Of a stretch of DNA of 64,000 bases, positions 9,765-19,086 are shown one piece after another. This DNA is from an uncultured Gemmataceae bacterium (GTDB taxonomy: Bacteria > Planctomycetota > Planctomycetia > Gemmatales > Gemmataceae). The notes beneath the pieces are model-generated. The model had not been told where the DNA came from. It ran no database searches and saw only the letters and a program-made list of their open reading frames with translations. Numbering within the stretch: the stretch's first letter is position 1; every line of letters begins with the position of its first letter. Both the position numbers and the translations under genes were made by a program. Location: contig CALDUY010000018.1 in assembly GCA_937923405.1 (NCBI GenBank), forward strand, positions 62,001 to 126,000, written 5' to 3'.

Positions 9765-10922
9765 TCAGACGACCCGTGGCACGAACAGCGAGTCGGCCAG
9801 CACACGCTGAGCCGCCGCCACAGCCGCGCCGGGTTCGAGGTCGTGGCCTAGTTCCAACAGGACCAGTTCCAAGGCCGACAGCGCCGCCAACACGTCGAAG
9901 GCGTCGAGGTGGCCCATGTGAGCCAGGCGGAGAATTTTCCCCTTGAGCGTGTCCTGGCCGCCCGCCAGCTTGATGCCGTACTGCTTCTCCAAGCGGTTGA
10001 GCAGCTCGATGCCATCGATCCCCTCGGGGACGCGCGCCACTGTCAAGCCCTCAGCGGGAACAGCGGCGAACAGTTCCAGATTCATCGCCTGAAGACCAGC
10101 TCGGGCCATCGCCGCCAGACGGGCATACTTGGCCCAGAGTTGTTCGATTCCCTCGGCTCGCAGTCGGGCCAGACTCACCTTCAACGCCCGCACTAGCGAC
10201 AACGCCGGAGTGAACGGCGAATCGCCCGTGGCCAGCGCTTCCCGATACTTTCGTAAGTCGAAATAGAACGCCCGAGAGTCCCTGTTGCGGTCGATCGCCT
10301 GCCAGGCTTTGTCACTGACGGAGACGAAGGACAATCCGGGCGGCAGCATTAACCCCTTTTGCGAGCTGCTGACATTGAGATCGATCTGCCAATCGTCCGT
10401 GCGACACTCGACACAGCACAGACCACTGATCGAATCGACGATGAACAGGGCCGGCGTGGCGGCGACGAGGCGACCAAAAGCGGCGATGTCGTTCTTGACT
10501 CCAGTGGCCGTTTCGGACAGGGTGGCGCAGACAGCCTGAGCATCGCGATGTTCCCGCAGGGCGGCTTGCAGCAGCAGCGGATCGACCGCCTGACCATAAG
10601 GCACGGTGACGCTGACGACTTCCAGTTTCAAAGCCCGGGCCAGGTTCCGCCAACGTTCCCCCCAGCGTCCGCTGATCAGACAGATCACTTTGCTTCCCGA
10701 GGGCAAAGCCGAGGCCAGCGCCGCCTCCATCGCTCCTGTGCCGGAGGCCGTCAGCGTCAACACCGGATGGCGTGTGCAAAAGAGATATTGCAGATCGCTA
10801 GTAACCTCTCGAAGCAACGCGCGGAATTGACCGCTGCGATGATAAAACAAAGGTTGAGCCAGTTCCAGGAGGGTCTCTTCAGGCACCGGCGTCGGGCCGG
10901 GCGTCAACATACGGAACTTCAT
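9765..10922 (-). CDS. Class V aminotransferase (serine/alanine-glyoxylate type)
   Basis: A 385-residue PLP-dependent aminotransferase of the alanine-glyoxylate / serine-pyruvate group. The N-terminus MLTPGPTPVPEETL is the standard opening of the family, TASGTGAMEAAL binds the cofactor phosphate, IVDSISG carries the ring-contacting Asp, and SSSQKGLMLPPGLSF contains the lysine that would hold PLP. Because it lies directly upstream of serA in the same direction, it may act as the phosphoserine aminotransferase of the pathway or in glycine/serine exchange; sequence alone cannot distinguish these. The start is the ATG at 10920-10922. Family assignment is firm and substrate is inferred from context. 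Confidence 0.88.
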   Translation of the reverse strand: MKFRMLTPGPTPVPEETLLELAQPLFYHRSGQFRALLREVTSDLQYLFCTRHPVLTLTASGTGAMEAALASALPSGSKVICLISGRWGERWRNLARALKLEVVSVTVPYGQAVDPLLLQAALREHRDAQAVCATLSETATGVKNDIAAFGRLVAATPALFIVDSISGLCCVECRTDDWQIDLNVSSSQKGLMLPPGLSFVSVSDKAWQAIDRNRDSRAFYFDLRKYREALATGDSPFTPALSLVRALKVSLARLRAEGIEQLWAKYARLAAMARAGLQAMNLELFAAVPAEGLTVARVPEGIDGIELLNRLEKQYGIKLAGGQDTLKGKILRLAHMGHLDAFDVLAALSALELVLLELGHDLEPGAAVAAAQRVLADSLFVPRVV

Positions 10923-11068
10923 CAGAGTGTCGATCCTCGCAAGCGCGGTTTGCTTTCATTCTACGAGATGGCTATCCCGAAAGCAGCGCGGCGAAACTTA
11001 GCGTCCACGCCGCACTAGTTCCGTATAATCAGCGATCGAGAGAAGCTGTACTCCGGGAGCCTTCCGCC

Positions 11069-12280
11069 ATGCGTGCCGTCATGATCCTGGCCTGTGCGGT
11101 GCTGGGAGGGAGTTGTTCGCTCGGTTGGGCCGACCAAACTCCTTTCCTCGCCTTCGAGATAAAAGAGATCGATAAAAGTCTCAGTGTCGGCTATGCCGTC
11201 TTGCTCGTTGATGTCAACGCCGATGGCAAGACCGACATCGTCGTCGTCGACACCCATCGGGTGATCTGGTACGAGAATCCCACCTGGAAACGGCGTACCA
11301 TCCTCGAAGGCAAGACCGAACGCGACAACGTTTGCCTCGCTGCTCACGACATCGACGGTGACGGCAAACTCGATCTGGCCCTCGGCGCGGGCTGGCGTCC
11401 GACCAACACCCGCACCGGTGGGACCCTGCAATGGCTGAAGCAACCTGACTCGCTCGACGAGGAATGGAAACTTTATCCCATCGGCGAGGAGCCGACCTTG
11501 CACCGCATCCGCTTCGCCGATCTGGACGGCTCAGGCAAGCCGGCTTTGCTGGTGGCTCCGTTGCACGGACGCGGCAGTTCGCCCAAGGGCAACTGGACGG
11601 ACGGCTCACCGGTTCGCTTGCTGGCATTCCGCATTCCCAAGGATCCCACTCGGGATCGCTGGACGCCGGAGGTCATCGACGAGTCGTTGCACGTCATGCA
11701 CAATTTTGCGGCGATTCCCTCAGCCTCGGGTAAGGGCATGGACCTTCTTACCGCCAGCTACGAAGGCGTGCATCGCTTCTGGCGTAACGGCGAAAAATGG
11801 AACAAGCAACAACTGAGCGCGGGGAATCAGGACAATCCCAAGAGCAACCGTGGGGCCAGCGAGATCAAGCAAGGCAGGCTGCGTGACGGCAAGTACATCG
11901 CCACCATCGAGCCGTGGCACGGGCATCAGGTCGTGGTCTACACGCCGCCGAAGTCAGGCTCGCTGTGGACGCGACAGGTACTCGACGATCAACTTCGCTG
12001 GGGGCATGCGGTCTGGTGCACCGATCTCACGGGCGACGGCGAGGATGAACTGGTCATCGGAGTGCGCGACAACCTCTCGAAGTTGCCCGGCCAGCGCTGT
12101 GGCGTGCGGATCTACAAACAGCAGGGTGGCACCTGGCGACGTCTGCTCGTCGATGAGGGCGGCGTCGCTGTCGAGGATCTCGCCTGCACCGATCTCGATG
12201 GCGATGGCAAAATCGACGTCGTCGCCGTTGGACGGGCTACGGGCAACGTCCGTATCTATCGTCAGGTGAGCAAAAAATAA
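11069..12280 (+). CDS. Secreted FG-GAP/VCBS repeat protein
   Basis: The 403-residue product has an N-terminal signal peptide (MRAVMILACAVLGGSCSLGWA) and then repeated calcium-binding-like loops of the FG-GAP type: DVNADGKTDIVVVD, DIDGDGKLDLALG, DLDGSGKPALLVA, DLTGDGEDELVIG and DLDGDGKIDVVAVG. These repeats build a beta-propeller as in integrin alpha chains, so it is probably an extracytoplasmic binding or structural protein. Proteins of this kind are numerous in planctomycetes and have no defined role. GGGAG precedes the ATG by about eight bases, and a TATAAT at 11025-11030 could be its -10 box, although no good -35 box accompanies it. Confidence 0.85.
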   Translation: MRAVMILACAVLGGSCSLGWADQTPFLAFEIKEIDKSLSVGYAVLLVDVNADGKTDIVVVDTHRVIWYENPTWKRRTILEGKTERDNVCLAAHDIDGDGKLDLALGAGWRPTNTRTGGTLQWLKQPDSLDEEWKLYPIGEEPTLHRIRFADLDGSGKPALLVAPLHGRGSSPKGNWTDGSPVRLLAFRIPKDPTRDRWTPEVIDESLHVMHNFAAIPSASGKGMDLLTASYEGVHRFWRNGEKWNKQQLSAGNQDNPKSNRGASEIKQGRLRDGKYIATIEPWHGHQVVVYTPPKSGSLWTRQVLDDQLRWGHAVWCTDLTGDGEDELVIGVRDNLSKLPGQRCGVRIYKQQGGTWRRLLVDEGGVAVEDLACTDLDGDGKIDVVAVGRATGNVRIYRQVSKK

Positions 12281-12298
12281 CCAGCACTGGCGAAACCG

Positions 12299-12314
12299 CG
12301 GCAGCCAACTGCCG
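12299..12314 (+). terminator. Short hairpin after the FG-GAP gene
   Basis: A perfect 6-bp stem CGGCAG/CTGCCG with a CCAA loop begins 18 bases after the stop codon. No T-run follows it, so it is either a weak terminator or an RNA-end-protecting hairpin. Confidence 0.35.
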
Positions 12315-12421
12315 AGGAGTTGCTCTCGCCCCAAAGCATCTGCTATCCAGCAAATGGGCACTCAGTTTGCACCACTAAGGTTCGTTGATCCGAAGCTATC
12401 TTCTCGCAGGGAGAGACCCTC

Positions 12422-13534
12422 ATGAATCGTCGAACCGCATTATGGACTCTACTGCTGACCCCGTTCGCGGCTCGCTGGGCGCGAGCCGCCACCTGGGAGG
12501 ACACGGTGGATCGGGCTATTGCCTATTTGAAGAAGCACCAGGCCGAGGATGGCAGCTGGGGCGCAAAGCAAAGCCCGGGGATCACCGGCATCGTCGTGAC
12601 CGGCCTGCTGCGGACGGGCAAAGTCACCGCCAGCGATCCGATGGTGGATAAAGCCCTTAAATATATTGAATCACTGATTGATCCAAAGGCGGGACACATT
12701 GCCGGACGCGGCGCACGGGTGGGCTTGCAGAACTACGTCACCTGCGTCAACGTGCAAGCCCTGGTGGCCGCCAACCGTCCGGCCTACAAGACCGTGATTA
12801 AAGATGCGACTGAGTTTCTCAAACGGTTGCAGTGGGACGAGGGCGAAGAGAAGGATCCGACCAGCCCGTACTACGGCGGCGCGGGCTACGACAGCAAGTC
12901 GCGACCAGATCTGTCGAACACGCAGATGTTTCTCGACGCGCTCCGCGCCGCGGGAGTGCCTCGGGATGATCCGGCCTTCAAAAAAGCCATGGTGTTTGTC
13001 TCTCGCTGTCAGAATCTCAAGAGCGAGTACAACGACCAACCCTGGGCCGGCAAAATCAACGATGGCAGCTTCATTTACTCGGCAGCGGAGGGCGGCGACA
13101 CCAAAGTAGCCGACAATGCCGATCCGGAAAAGGGACTACCCGGCTACGGTAGCATGACCTACGCCGGCATCAAGAGTCTGATTTACTGTGGCGTCTCGCC
13201 CAAGGATCAGCGCGTGCAAACCGCTCTGAGCTGGCTGCGCAAGAACTACACTGTCGAGCGCAATCCCGGCATGCCGTTGCAGCGCGCTCAGTGGGGGCTG
13301 TTCTACTACCTGCACACCATGGCCAAGTGTCTGGACGCACTCGGTGAGGATCGCTTCGTCGACGACAAAGGCGTGGCCCACGACTGGCGAGCCGACATTA
13401 CCGCTGCACTGGCCAAGCGACAGCGTCCCGACGGTAGCTGGACCAACGAGCAGGATCGCTGGATGGAGGGCAATCCGCTACTGGTGACCGGTTATGCGCT
13501 GATGACCCTGAGCTACACTCGCCCGAAGACATAA
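12422..13534 (+). CDS. Exported prenyltransferase/squalene-oxidase-repeat protein
   Basis: The protein (370 residues) carries repeats of the squalene-hopene cyclase / prenyltransferase alpha-alpha barrel type: AIAYLKKHQAEDGSWG near residue 35, YGSMTYAGIKSLIYCGV near 245 and AKRQRPDGSWTNEQDRW near 340. The cyclase catalytic DxDD motif is not visible, so it is unlikely to be a true cyclase; such repeat proteins are frequent in planctomycetes and of unknown function. The N-terminus MNRRTALWTLLLTPFAARWA has a twin-arginine followed by a hydrophobic stretch and an ARA cleavage site, suggesting export. GGGAG lies eight bases before the ATG. Confidence 0.86.
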   Translation: MNRRTALWTLLLTPFAARWARAATWEDTVDRAIAYLKKHQAEDGSWGAKQSPGITGIVVTGLLRTGKVTASDPMVDKALKYIESLIDPKAGHIAGRGARVGLQNYVTCVNVQALVAANRPAYKTVIKDATEFLKRLQWDEGEEKDPTSPYYGGAGYDSKSRPDLSNTQMFLDALRAAGVPRDDPAFKKAMVFVSRCQNLKSEYNDQPWAGKINDGSFIYSAAEGGDTKVADNADPEKGLPGYGSMTYAGIKSLIYCGVSPKDQRVQTALSWLRKNYTVERNPGMPLQRAQWGLFYYLHTMAKCLDALGEDRFVDDKGVAHDWRADITAALAKRQRPDGSWTNEQDRWMEGNPLLVTGYALMTLSYTRPKT

Positions 13535-13583
13535 ATCCGCCGTTTGCCCTCCAGCGCAGGCAGCTCCCCTGTCGCAAAATCCC

Positions 13584-13695
13584 AGCGCAGGCTGAAGCCT
13601 GCGACTACCGGTGGTGGTAGCCGCTACCGGTGGTGGTAGCCGCGGGCTTTAGCCCGCGCTGCTTCCTTCTACGCAGGCTGAAGCCTGCGACTACC
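13584..13695. repeat. Cluster of palindromic repeats (GCAGGCT..AGCCTGC family)
   Basis: Two copies of a unit built on GCAGGCTGAAGCCTGC followed by GACTACC (13584-13609 and 13672-13695) flank a GC-rich variant, GCGGGCTTTAGCCCGC, that is preceded by GGTAGCC. Each core is a perfect 7-bp inverted repeat with a two-base centre. The same family occurs at 24931-25021 and 54774-54856. It fills most of the 309-base gap before aceE, where no gene is seen. It resembles REP-type elements; a role as transcription end for the upstream gene is possible. Confidence 0.8.
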
Positions 13696-13843
13696 TGGGA
13701 CCCCTATTTGCTCTGGTTTTCCTTCTTGGACGTGGTCTGGGGCGGCGCGCATCTTCACCTCGCGTCAAATCTCCCTAAAGATACAATGTAGAGATCGAGC
13801 TGTTCGGCACGGGGCCGTTCTGTTGACTGATAGGGGGGAGAAC

Positions 13844-16597
13844 ATGATCGTCGAGGGTGGTATCCAGGAACGAGACGTCGACAAGGCGATCCCTGGCACC
13901 AACGGCCACGCAGAACTGGCCAATGGGCATGATCTCGACGCACAGGAAACACAAGAATGGCTCGATTCTCTCGAAGCCGTTCTCTATCGTGACGGTCACG
14001 ACCGAGCAGAATATCTGCTGAGTAAGCTAGGGCAGAAGGCGAACCGCTCCGGCGTTCAAGTGCCCTGGCCAGCCAACACGCCGTATGTCAACACCATCCG
14101 CCCGGAGGACGAGCCGGAGTTTCCCGGCAATCGCGAGCTGGAACGTAAGATCAAGAGTCTGGTCCGCTGGAACGCTATGGCGATGGTCGTGCATGCCAAC
14201 GATCAGGACAAGACGATCGGCGGACACATCGGCACGTTTGCCAGCTCAGCAACGCTGTATGAGATCGGCTTCAACCACTTTTTCCGCGGGCCGGACGCTC
14301 CCAGCGGCGGTGACCTGGTTTACTTCCAAGGACACGCCTCACCAGGGATGTACTCCCGAGCGTTTTTGGAAGGTCGGCTGACCGAACAACATCTGAACAA
14401 TTTCCGCCGAGAATTGGCTCCGGGCGGCGGACTGTCCAGTTATCCGCATCCTTGGCTGATGCCGGACTTCTGGCAGTTTCCCACAGTGTCGATGGGCCTG
14501 GGACCGATCATGTCCATCTACCAGGCACGGTTCAATCGCTACCTGGAACATCGCGGCCTAAAGCCGGCCACCAACCAGAAAGTCTGGGCGTTTCTCGGCG
14601 ACGGAGAGATGGACGAACCAGAGTCGCTGGGAGCCATCACTTTGGCCTCACGCGAGAACCTCGACAATCTCATCTGGGTGATTAACTGCAACCTACAACG
14701 CCTCGATGGCCCGGTGCGCGGCAACGGCAAAATCGTTCAAGAACTGGAGGCGGCCTTCCGCGGAGCCGGCTGGAACTGCATCAAGGTTCTTTGGGGCAGC
14801 GACTGGGATCCGCTGCTGAAGGCCGACAAGCACGGTCTGCTCGTCCAGCGTATGGGCGAAGTAGTGGATGGCGAATATCAGAAATATCTCGTTTCCGATG
14901 GAGCCTACTTCCGCCAGCACTTCTTCGGCAAGTATCCCGAATTACTCGATCTGGTTCAGGACATTCCCGACGAGAAGCTACTGAAGCTCAAGCGAGGCGG
15001 TCACGATCCCAACAAGGTTTACGCCGCCTACAAGGCCGCCGTCGAGCATCACGGCTCTCCGACGGTGATTCTCGTTGCCACGGTTAAAGGCTACGGGTTG
15101 GGCGAAGCCGGTGAGGGTCTCAACAGTGTCCACCAGATCAAGGTCTTCAAGGAAAAGAAAAAAGTTCTCCTCTCCTTCCGCGATCGCTTTAATCTTCCTC
15201 TCAGCGACGAAGACGCCGAAAACGGCAAGTTCTACAAACCCGACGATAACACCCCCGAAATGCGCTACCTGCACGAACGCCGCAAGGCCCTCGGCGGGTA
15301 TCTGCCGCAACGACGGGTCAACTGTCCACCACTGACGCCGCCGGGCGACGATTTCGTCGCTCTGTACGCCAACGGCTCGGGGAAGCAAGAGCCGTCGACG
15401 ACGATGGTCTTCGTGGACATCATTACTCGCATGCTGAAGGATCAGAAGGGGCTAGGCAAGTACATCGTGCCGATTATTCCTGACGAAGCACGCACCTTCG
15501 GCATGGATCCGCTGTTCACTACTCACAAGATCTACTCGTCTCTGGGCCAGAACTACACGCCGGTCGACGACAACACCGCGTTTCCCTACCGCGAAGCCAA
15601 GACCGGGCAGATTCTGGAGGAGGGCATTACCGAGGCCGGCTCGATGTCGTCGTTCATCGCCGCTGGCACCGCCTACGCCACCCACGGTCTGCCGACGATT
15701 CCGTTCTTCATTTATTACTCGATGTTCGGGTTTCAACGAATCGGCGATCTTTGTTGGGCGGCTGCCGACCTACGCTGCCGTGGCTTCATGATGGGCGCGA
15801 CCGCTGGGCGGACCACGCTCAACGGCGAAGGGTTGCAGCACGAGGACGGCCATTCCCATCTGTTGGCCTCGACCATCCCCAACCTGATCACCTACGATCC
15901 GGCCTACGCCTACGAACTGGCCGTCATCCTGCAGGACGGCATTCGTCGCATGTACGGACCGAACGTCACGGAAGATGTCTTCTACTACATCACTCTGTAC
16001 AACGAAAACTACGCCATGCCTGCTATGCCCGAGGGAGTGAAGCCCGGCATTCTCAAGGGGATGTACAAACTGAAGCCCTCGCCGATTCCGGGCGCGCCCA
16101 AGGCGCATCTGTTGGGCAGCGGCCCAATTCTCGGTCAAGCCTTGCGAGCGCAGGAGATCCTGGCCAATCAGTTCCAGATCGCTGCCGACGTTTGGAGCGT
16201 GACCAGCTATCGCGAACTCCGCCGCGAGGCGTTAGAGGTGGAGCGCTGGAACTTCTTGCACGCCGCCGACAAACCCCGTCGCTCTTATCTGGAAGAACAA
16301 CTGAGTAAGGAATCGAGCCAGGACGTTTTCATCGCTGCCAGCGACAACATCCGCCAGGTACCGGAGATGATCGCTCGTTGGGTACCGGGGGGCCTGTTCC
16401 CGTTAGGAACCGATGGCTTTGGCCGAAGTGAAACTCGGGCCGCCCTGCGACGCCATTTCGAGATCGACGCCGAGTGCATCGCCCTGGCCGCCCTCTACCA
16501 ACTCAGTCGCCGCGGCACGATCAAGCCAACGGTCGTTCAGCAAGCCATGACGAAACTGGGCATCGATCCCGAGAAGATCAGCCCGATGCGAGCCTGA
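13844..16597 (+). CDS. aceE: Pyruvate dehydrogenase E1, homodimeric type
   Basis: E1 decarboxylates pyruvate with thiamine diphosphate and passes the acetyl group to the lipoyl arm of E2. The product has 917 residues, similar to the single-chain AceE of proteobacteria rather than the alpha/beta form. Visible motifs are GGHIGTFASSATLYEIGF near the N-terminus, the thiamine-binding LGDGEMDEPES...NLQRLDGPV, and the C-terminal FGRSETRAALRRHFEID. I take the ATG at 13844 because GGGGAG ends three bases before it; an in-frame TTG seven codons earlier has no such site. The E2 gene follows by 58 bases. No E3 gene lies in the window. Confidence 0.95.
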   Translation: MIVEGGIQERDVDKAIPGTNGHAELANGHDLDAQETQEWLDSLEAVLYRDGHDRAEYLLSKLGQKANRSGVQVPWPANTPYVNTIRPEDEPEFPGNRELERKIKSLVRWNAMAMVVHANDQDKTIGGHIGTFASSATLYEIGFNHFFRGPDAPSGGDLVYFQGHASPGMYSRAFLEGRLTEQHLNNFRRELAPGGGLSSYPHPWLMPDFWQFPTVSMGLGPIMSIYQARFNRYLEHRGLKPATNQKVWAFLGDGEMDEPESLGAITLASRENLDNLIWVINCNLQRLDGPVRGNGKIVQELEAAFRGAGWNCIKVLWGSDWDPLLKADKHGLLVQRMGEVVDGEYQKYLVSDGAYFRQHFFGKYPELLDLVQDIPDEKLLKLKRGGHDPNKVYAAYKAAVEHHGSPTVILVATVKGYGLGEAGEGLNSVHQIKVFKEKKKVLLSFRDRFNLPLSDEDAENGKFYKPDDNTPEMRYLHERRKALGGYLPQRRVNCPPLTPPGDDFVALYANGSGKQEPSTTMVFVDIITRMLKDQKGLGKYIVPIIPDEARTFGMDPLFTTHKIYSSLGQNYTPVDDNTAFPYREAKTGQILEEGITEAGSMSSFIAAGTAYATHGLPTIPFFIYYSMFGFQRIGDLCWAAADLRCRGFMMGATAGRTTLNGEGLQHEDGHSHLLASTIPNLITYDPAYAYELAVILQDGIRRMYGPNVTEDVFYYITLYNENYAMPAMPEGVKPGILKGMYKLKPSPIPGAPKAHLLGSGPILGQALRAQEILANQFQIAADVWSVTSYRELRREALEVERWNFLHAADKPRRSYLEEQLSKESSQDVFIAASDNIRQVPEMIARWVPGGLFPLGTDGFGRSETRAALRRHFEIDAECIALAALYQLSRRGTIKPTVVQQAMTKLGIDPEKISPMRA

Positions 16598-16655
16598 GTC
16601 CACCCGCGAATCGGACTGGGCCAGATGAAACAATAGTCTCTATTTGGGAGTGACG

Positions 16656-17948
16656 ATGTCCAGTGAGATCAAGCTGCCGAAGCTGAAAGAGAATGTCGAT
16701 ACGGTCGAAGTCAACGAAGTGCTGGTCAAGCCCGGCGAGATGGTCGAGAAAGATCAGCCACTACTCGTCGTCAATGCCGACAAGGCGAACATGGACGTCT
16801 TGTCGCCCGTGGCTGGCAAGGTGACCAAGGTCAATGTCAAGGTAGGCGACGAATTAAAGATCGGCAGCGTCTACATGGTGATCGAAGCCGCCAACTCGGA
16901 GGCTGCTCCAGAGAAGAAGCCGGCTCCCACCAAGGAGAAGGAGCAGCCTCCGCGTAAGAACGAGACCGCACATGAAGAGCCGTCCCCGGCAGCCGCGAAG
17001 CCCGCGGTGAAACCACCGACTGCCAAACCTGTTGGCTACGATGCTCCGCCCGGAGTCATCGCCGCCAGTCCGGCGACTCGTTGGCTAGCGCGAAAACTCG
17101 GCGTTGACCTACGCACCTTACACGGCACTGGCCCCAAAGGCCGTGTCACCGAGGACGACGTCAAAGCCGCGTTCGGCGGCGGCACCACCGTCGTCGTGGG
17201 AGGAGCCGGACAGTCTCTCCCGCCTCTGCCTAATTTCGAGGAGTTCGGTCCGGTCGTTCGCGAACCGCTGAGTCGCGTTCGCAAGCTCATCGCCCAGAAG
17301 ATGAGCCTGTCCTGGTCGCTGATTCCTCACGTCACTCAGCACGACTTGGCCGATGTCACCGAACTGGAGGCGTTTCGCAAACAGTACGAACCGCGTATGC
17401 CCTTACTCGATGGCAAGCCGATCAAGCTGACCGCGCTAGCTTTCGTCCTGAAAGCCGTCGTCGCCGCCTTGAAGCAGTTTCCCACGTTCAACAGCACGCT
17501 GGACCTGGGCAACAATCAGCTGATTCTCAAGAAGCACTATCACATCGGCATCGCCGTCGACACTCGCAACGGACTGCTGGTCCCGGTGATTCGCGACGTG
17601 GACAAGAAAGGCGTCGAGGAACTGGCCCGCGAGTTGGCCGAGACCGGCGACAAAGCCCGCAACGGCAAGGCCGACATGACCGGCGGCACGTTCACCATCA
17701 CCAACCTCGGCGGCATCGGCGGCACGGCCTTTACGCCGATCGTCAACTATCCCGAAGTGGCCATCCTCGGCCTGTCGCGAAGCCGACTGCAGCCTGTGGT
17801 CAAAGATGGACAAGTCGTGCCGCGTCTGCTGCTGCCGCTTTCGCTGTCCTACGATCATCGCGTCATCGACGGCGCGGACGCCGCCCGCTTCACCCGCTTC
17901 GTCGCCGAGACCTTGGAGAATCCCTGGATGCTGGTGGTGAAGAGCTGA
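16656..17948 (+). CDS. aceF: Dihydrolipoamide acetyltransferase (pyruvate dehydrogenase E2)
   Basis: E2 accepts the acetyl group from E1 on its lipoyl arm and transfers it to CoA, forming the core of the complex. The 430-residue protein has one lipoyl domain (lysine in NADKANMD, near residue 43), a flexible Lys/Pro/Ala-rich linker, a peripheral subunit-binding domain (ASPATRWLARKLGVDL...GPKGRVTEDDV), and the catalytic domain ending with YDHRVIDGADAARF, which holds the active His and Asp. One lipoyl domain instead of three is compact for a partner of an AceE-type E1. The ATG at 16656 has GGGAG five bases upstream. It forms an operon with aceE. Confidence 0.95.
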   Translation: MSSEIKLPKLKENVDTVEVNEVLVKPGEMVEKDQPLLVVNADKANMDVLSPVAGKVTKVNVKVGDELKIGSVYMVIEAANSEAAPEKKPAPTKEKEQPPRKNETAHEEPSPAAAKPAVKPPTAKPVGYDAPPGVIAASPATRWLARKLGVDLRTLHGTGPKGRVTEDDVKAAFGGGTTVVVGGAGQSLPPLPNFEEFGPVVREPLSRVRKLIAQKMSLSWSLIPHVTQHDLADVTELEAFRKQYEPRMPLLDGKPIKLTALAFVLKAVVAALKQFPTFNSTLDLGNNQLILKKHYHIGIAVDTRNGLLVPVIRDVDKKGVEELARELAETGDKARNGKADMTGGTFTITNLGGIGGTAFTPIVNYPEVAILGLSRSRLQPVVKDGQVVPRLLLPLSLSYDHRVIDGADAARFTRFVAETLENPWMLVVKS

Positions 17949-17978
17949 CCCCGTCGAAAACTATCTCCAGCCAAGGAG

Positions 17979-18004
17979 AATCGCCCTAGGGACCGTTGGC
18001 GATT
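17979..18004. terminator. Hairpin between convergent genes
   Basis: AATCGCC at 17979-17985 pairs perfectly with GGCGATT at 17998-18004 around a 12-base loop. It lies between the ends of aceF and the convergent minus-strand gene and could end transcription in both directions, although no T-run is present. Confidence 0.35.
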
Positions 18005-18011
18005 GTGAGCG

Positions 18012-18758
18012 TTACGGCTTGGCGAAAGTATCGTCGTCGAGTCGATCCAGCACTTTAATGTCGCTGCGCTCCATCTCCAGGACGATCTTGTCCTCGCGAA
18101 GAACGGTCAGTCGGGTGAAGCACTGTCGCTCGTCGATCTTCTTATAATTGGCAAACTTGGCGACGTAGGGAACGTCCTTGCCGCCTTGCTCGGTCAGACG
18201 CATCTCGGCGCGGATCGGCAGATGCGTCTTTTTGTCGAAATACAGATCCAATTCGGGGAGTCCTTTTTTGACCGCCTTGATGCCGATCGCTGTGACGGTG
18301 TCGAACTTGATCTCTCCTAACGACGACAACGTCCATTCTTTCTCGGTCAACGGTACGAGCGACTCGGCGAGCCGCAGCGCGGCGAAGCCCTGCTGAAGCG
18401 GTCTGGTCTGCTCCTTGTCGATCTCGTTGGAGGGATTGTTGTTGCCCTGAATCCAGGCCTGATTCTTGTTCAGAACCACTACGATTGACACGAGATTGTC
18501 ATTGAGCGTCAGCTCGGAACTCCACTTGAGCTGATCGAGTCCTTGGACGGTCCATTCATTGGTCACGTTGGAGCGATTGCCAACCGCTTCTAGCGTGCCG
18601 CGACTGGAGCCGGACAGGGCCGGCTTGCTCAGTGCCTTGGCTCCGCCCATCGCCTCAATGGCGCGATCGAGAATCGCTCGTGCGGAGCGAGCGTCCTCCT
18701 CGGCCAAACCCAGCGGTGTCAGAGCAACACAACAGAGCAGCGTTACGAGCCGTTGCAT
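18012..18758 (-). CDS. Secreted protein, possibly LolA/LolB-like
   Basis: A 248-residue protein with a signal peptide (MQRLVTLLCCVALTPLGLA) and then DARSARAILDRAIEAMGGAKAL, the kind of opening seen in outer-membrane lipoprotein-sorting-like proteins and in the 'TIGR'-type planctomycete families with similar beta-rich bodies. The body contains LDLYFDKKTHLPIRAEM, a phrase typical of LolA-like folds where a measured substrate-binding beta-sheet is formed. The first 16 bases overlap the upstream gene on the same strand, so translation is probably coupled. No catalytic residues are recognisable; the LolA-like fold is an inference from pattern only. Confidence 0.7.
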   Translation of the reverse strand: MQRLVTLLCCVALTPLGLAEEDARSARAILDRAIEAMGGAKALSKPALSGSSRGTLEAVGNRSNVTNEWTVQGLDQLKWSSELTLNDNLVSIVVVLNKNQAWIQGNNNPSNEIDKEQTRPLQQGFAALRLAESLVPLTEKEWTLSSLGEIKFDTVTAIGIKAVKKGLPELDLYFDKKTHLPIRAEMRLTEQGGKDVPYVAKFANYKKIDERQCFTRLTVLREDKIVLEMERSDIKVLDRLDDDTFAKP

Positions 18759-19084
18759 GGGAATTCTACCTCGTCGTTGAGATCGGTGTTCGCCGGGGTG
18801 AGCAGTTGTTCAAGTTCGAGACAACGCGACAGTTGGGCATCTCGTTGGCCGCGTCTGAGTTCAAAAATACCAGGGACATCGAGTTGCTCCCCGCTAGCCA
18901 ACCGACAGGCGGCTTGTTTGGCTCGGGCTTGACGAAACAACTCGGCAACACAATCGCCACAGCAGAGCGCATAAGTCTTCAATTCCTGAGTAATACCATC
19001 ACTCCAACGAGCCGCGATCTTGAACTGGGCCAGCTGCTCGCAGCCGGGACGCGTACATTTCACGTCGTAGGGGCGCATCGGCAT
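18743..19084 (-). CDS. Small cysteine-rich protein of unknown function
   Basis: The 113-residue product begins MPMRPYDVKCTRPGCEQLAQFKIAARW and continues with YALCCGDCVAELF. The C-x4-C and C-x2-C pairs could bind a zinc ion. It has no signal peptide and probably acts in the cytoplasm. The start lies two bases from the end of rnc, and its end overlaps the start of the next gene by 16 bases, so rnc, this gene and the LolA-like gene form a tight three-gene unit. I do not recognise the family. Confidence 0.68.
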   Translation of the reverse strand: MPMRPYDVKCTRPGCEQLAQFKIAARWSDGITQELKTYALCCGDCVAELFRQARAKQAACRLASGEQLDVPGIFELRRGQRDAQLSRCLELEQLLTPANTDLNDEVEFPCNGS

Positions 19085-19086
19085 GG

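Noticed and set aside
13823..13843. TTG start for aceE seven codons upstream
   Set aside because: The GGGGAG ribosome-binding site lies inside that extension and serves the ATG at 13844.
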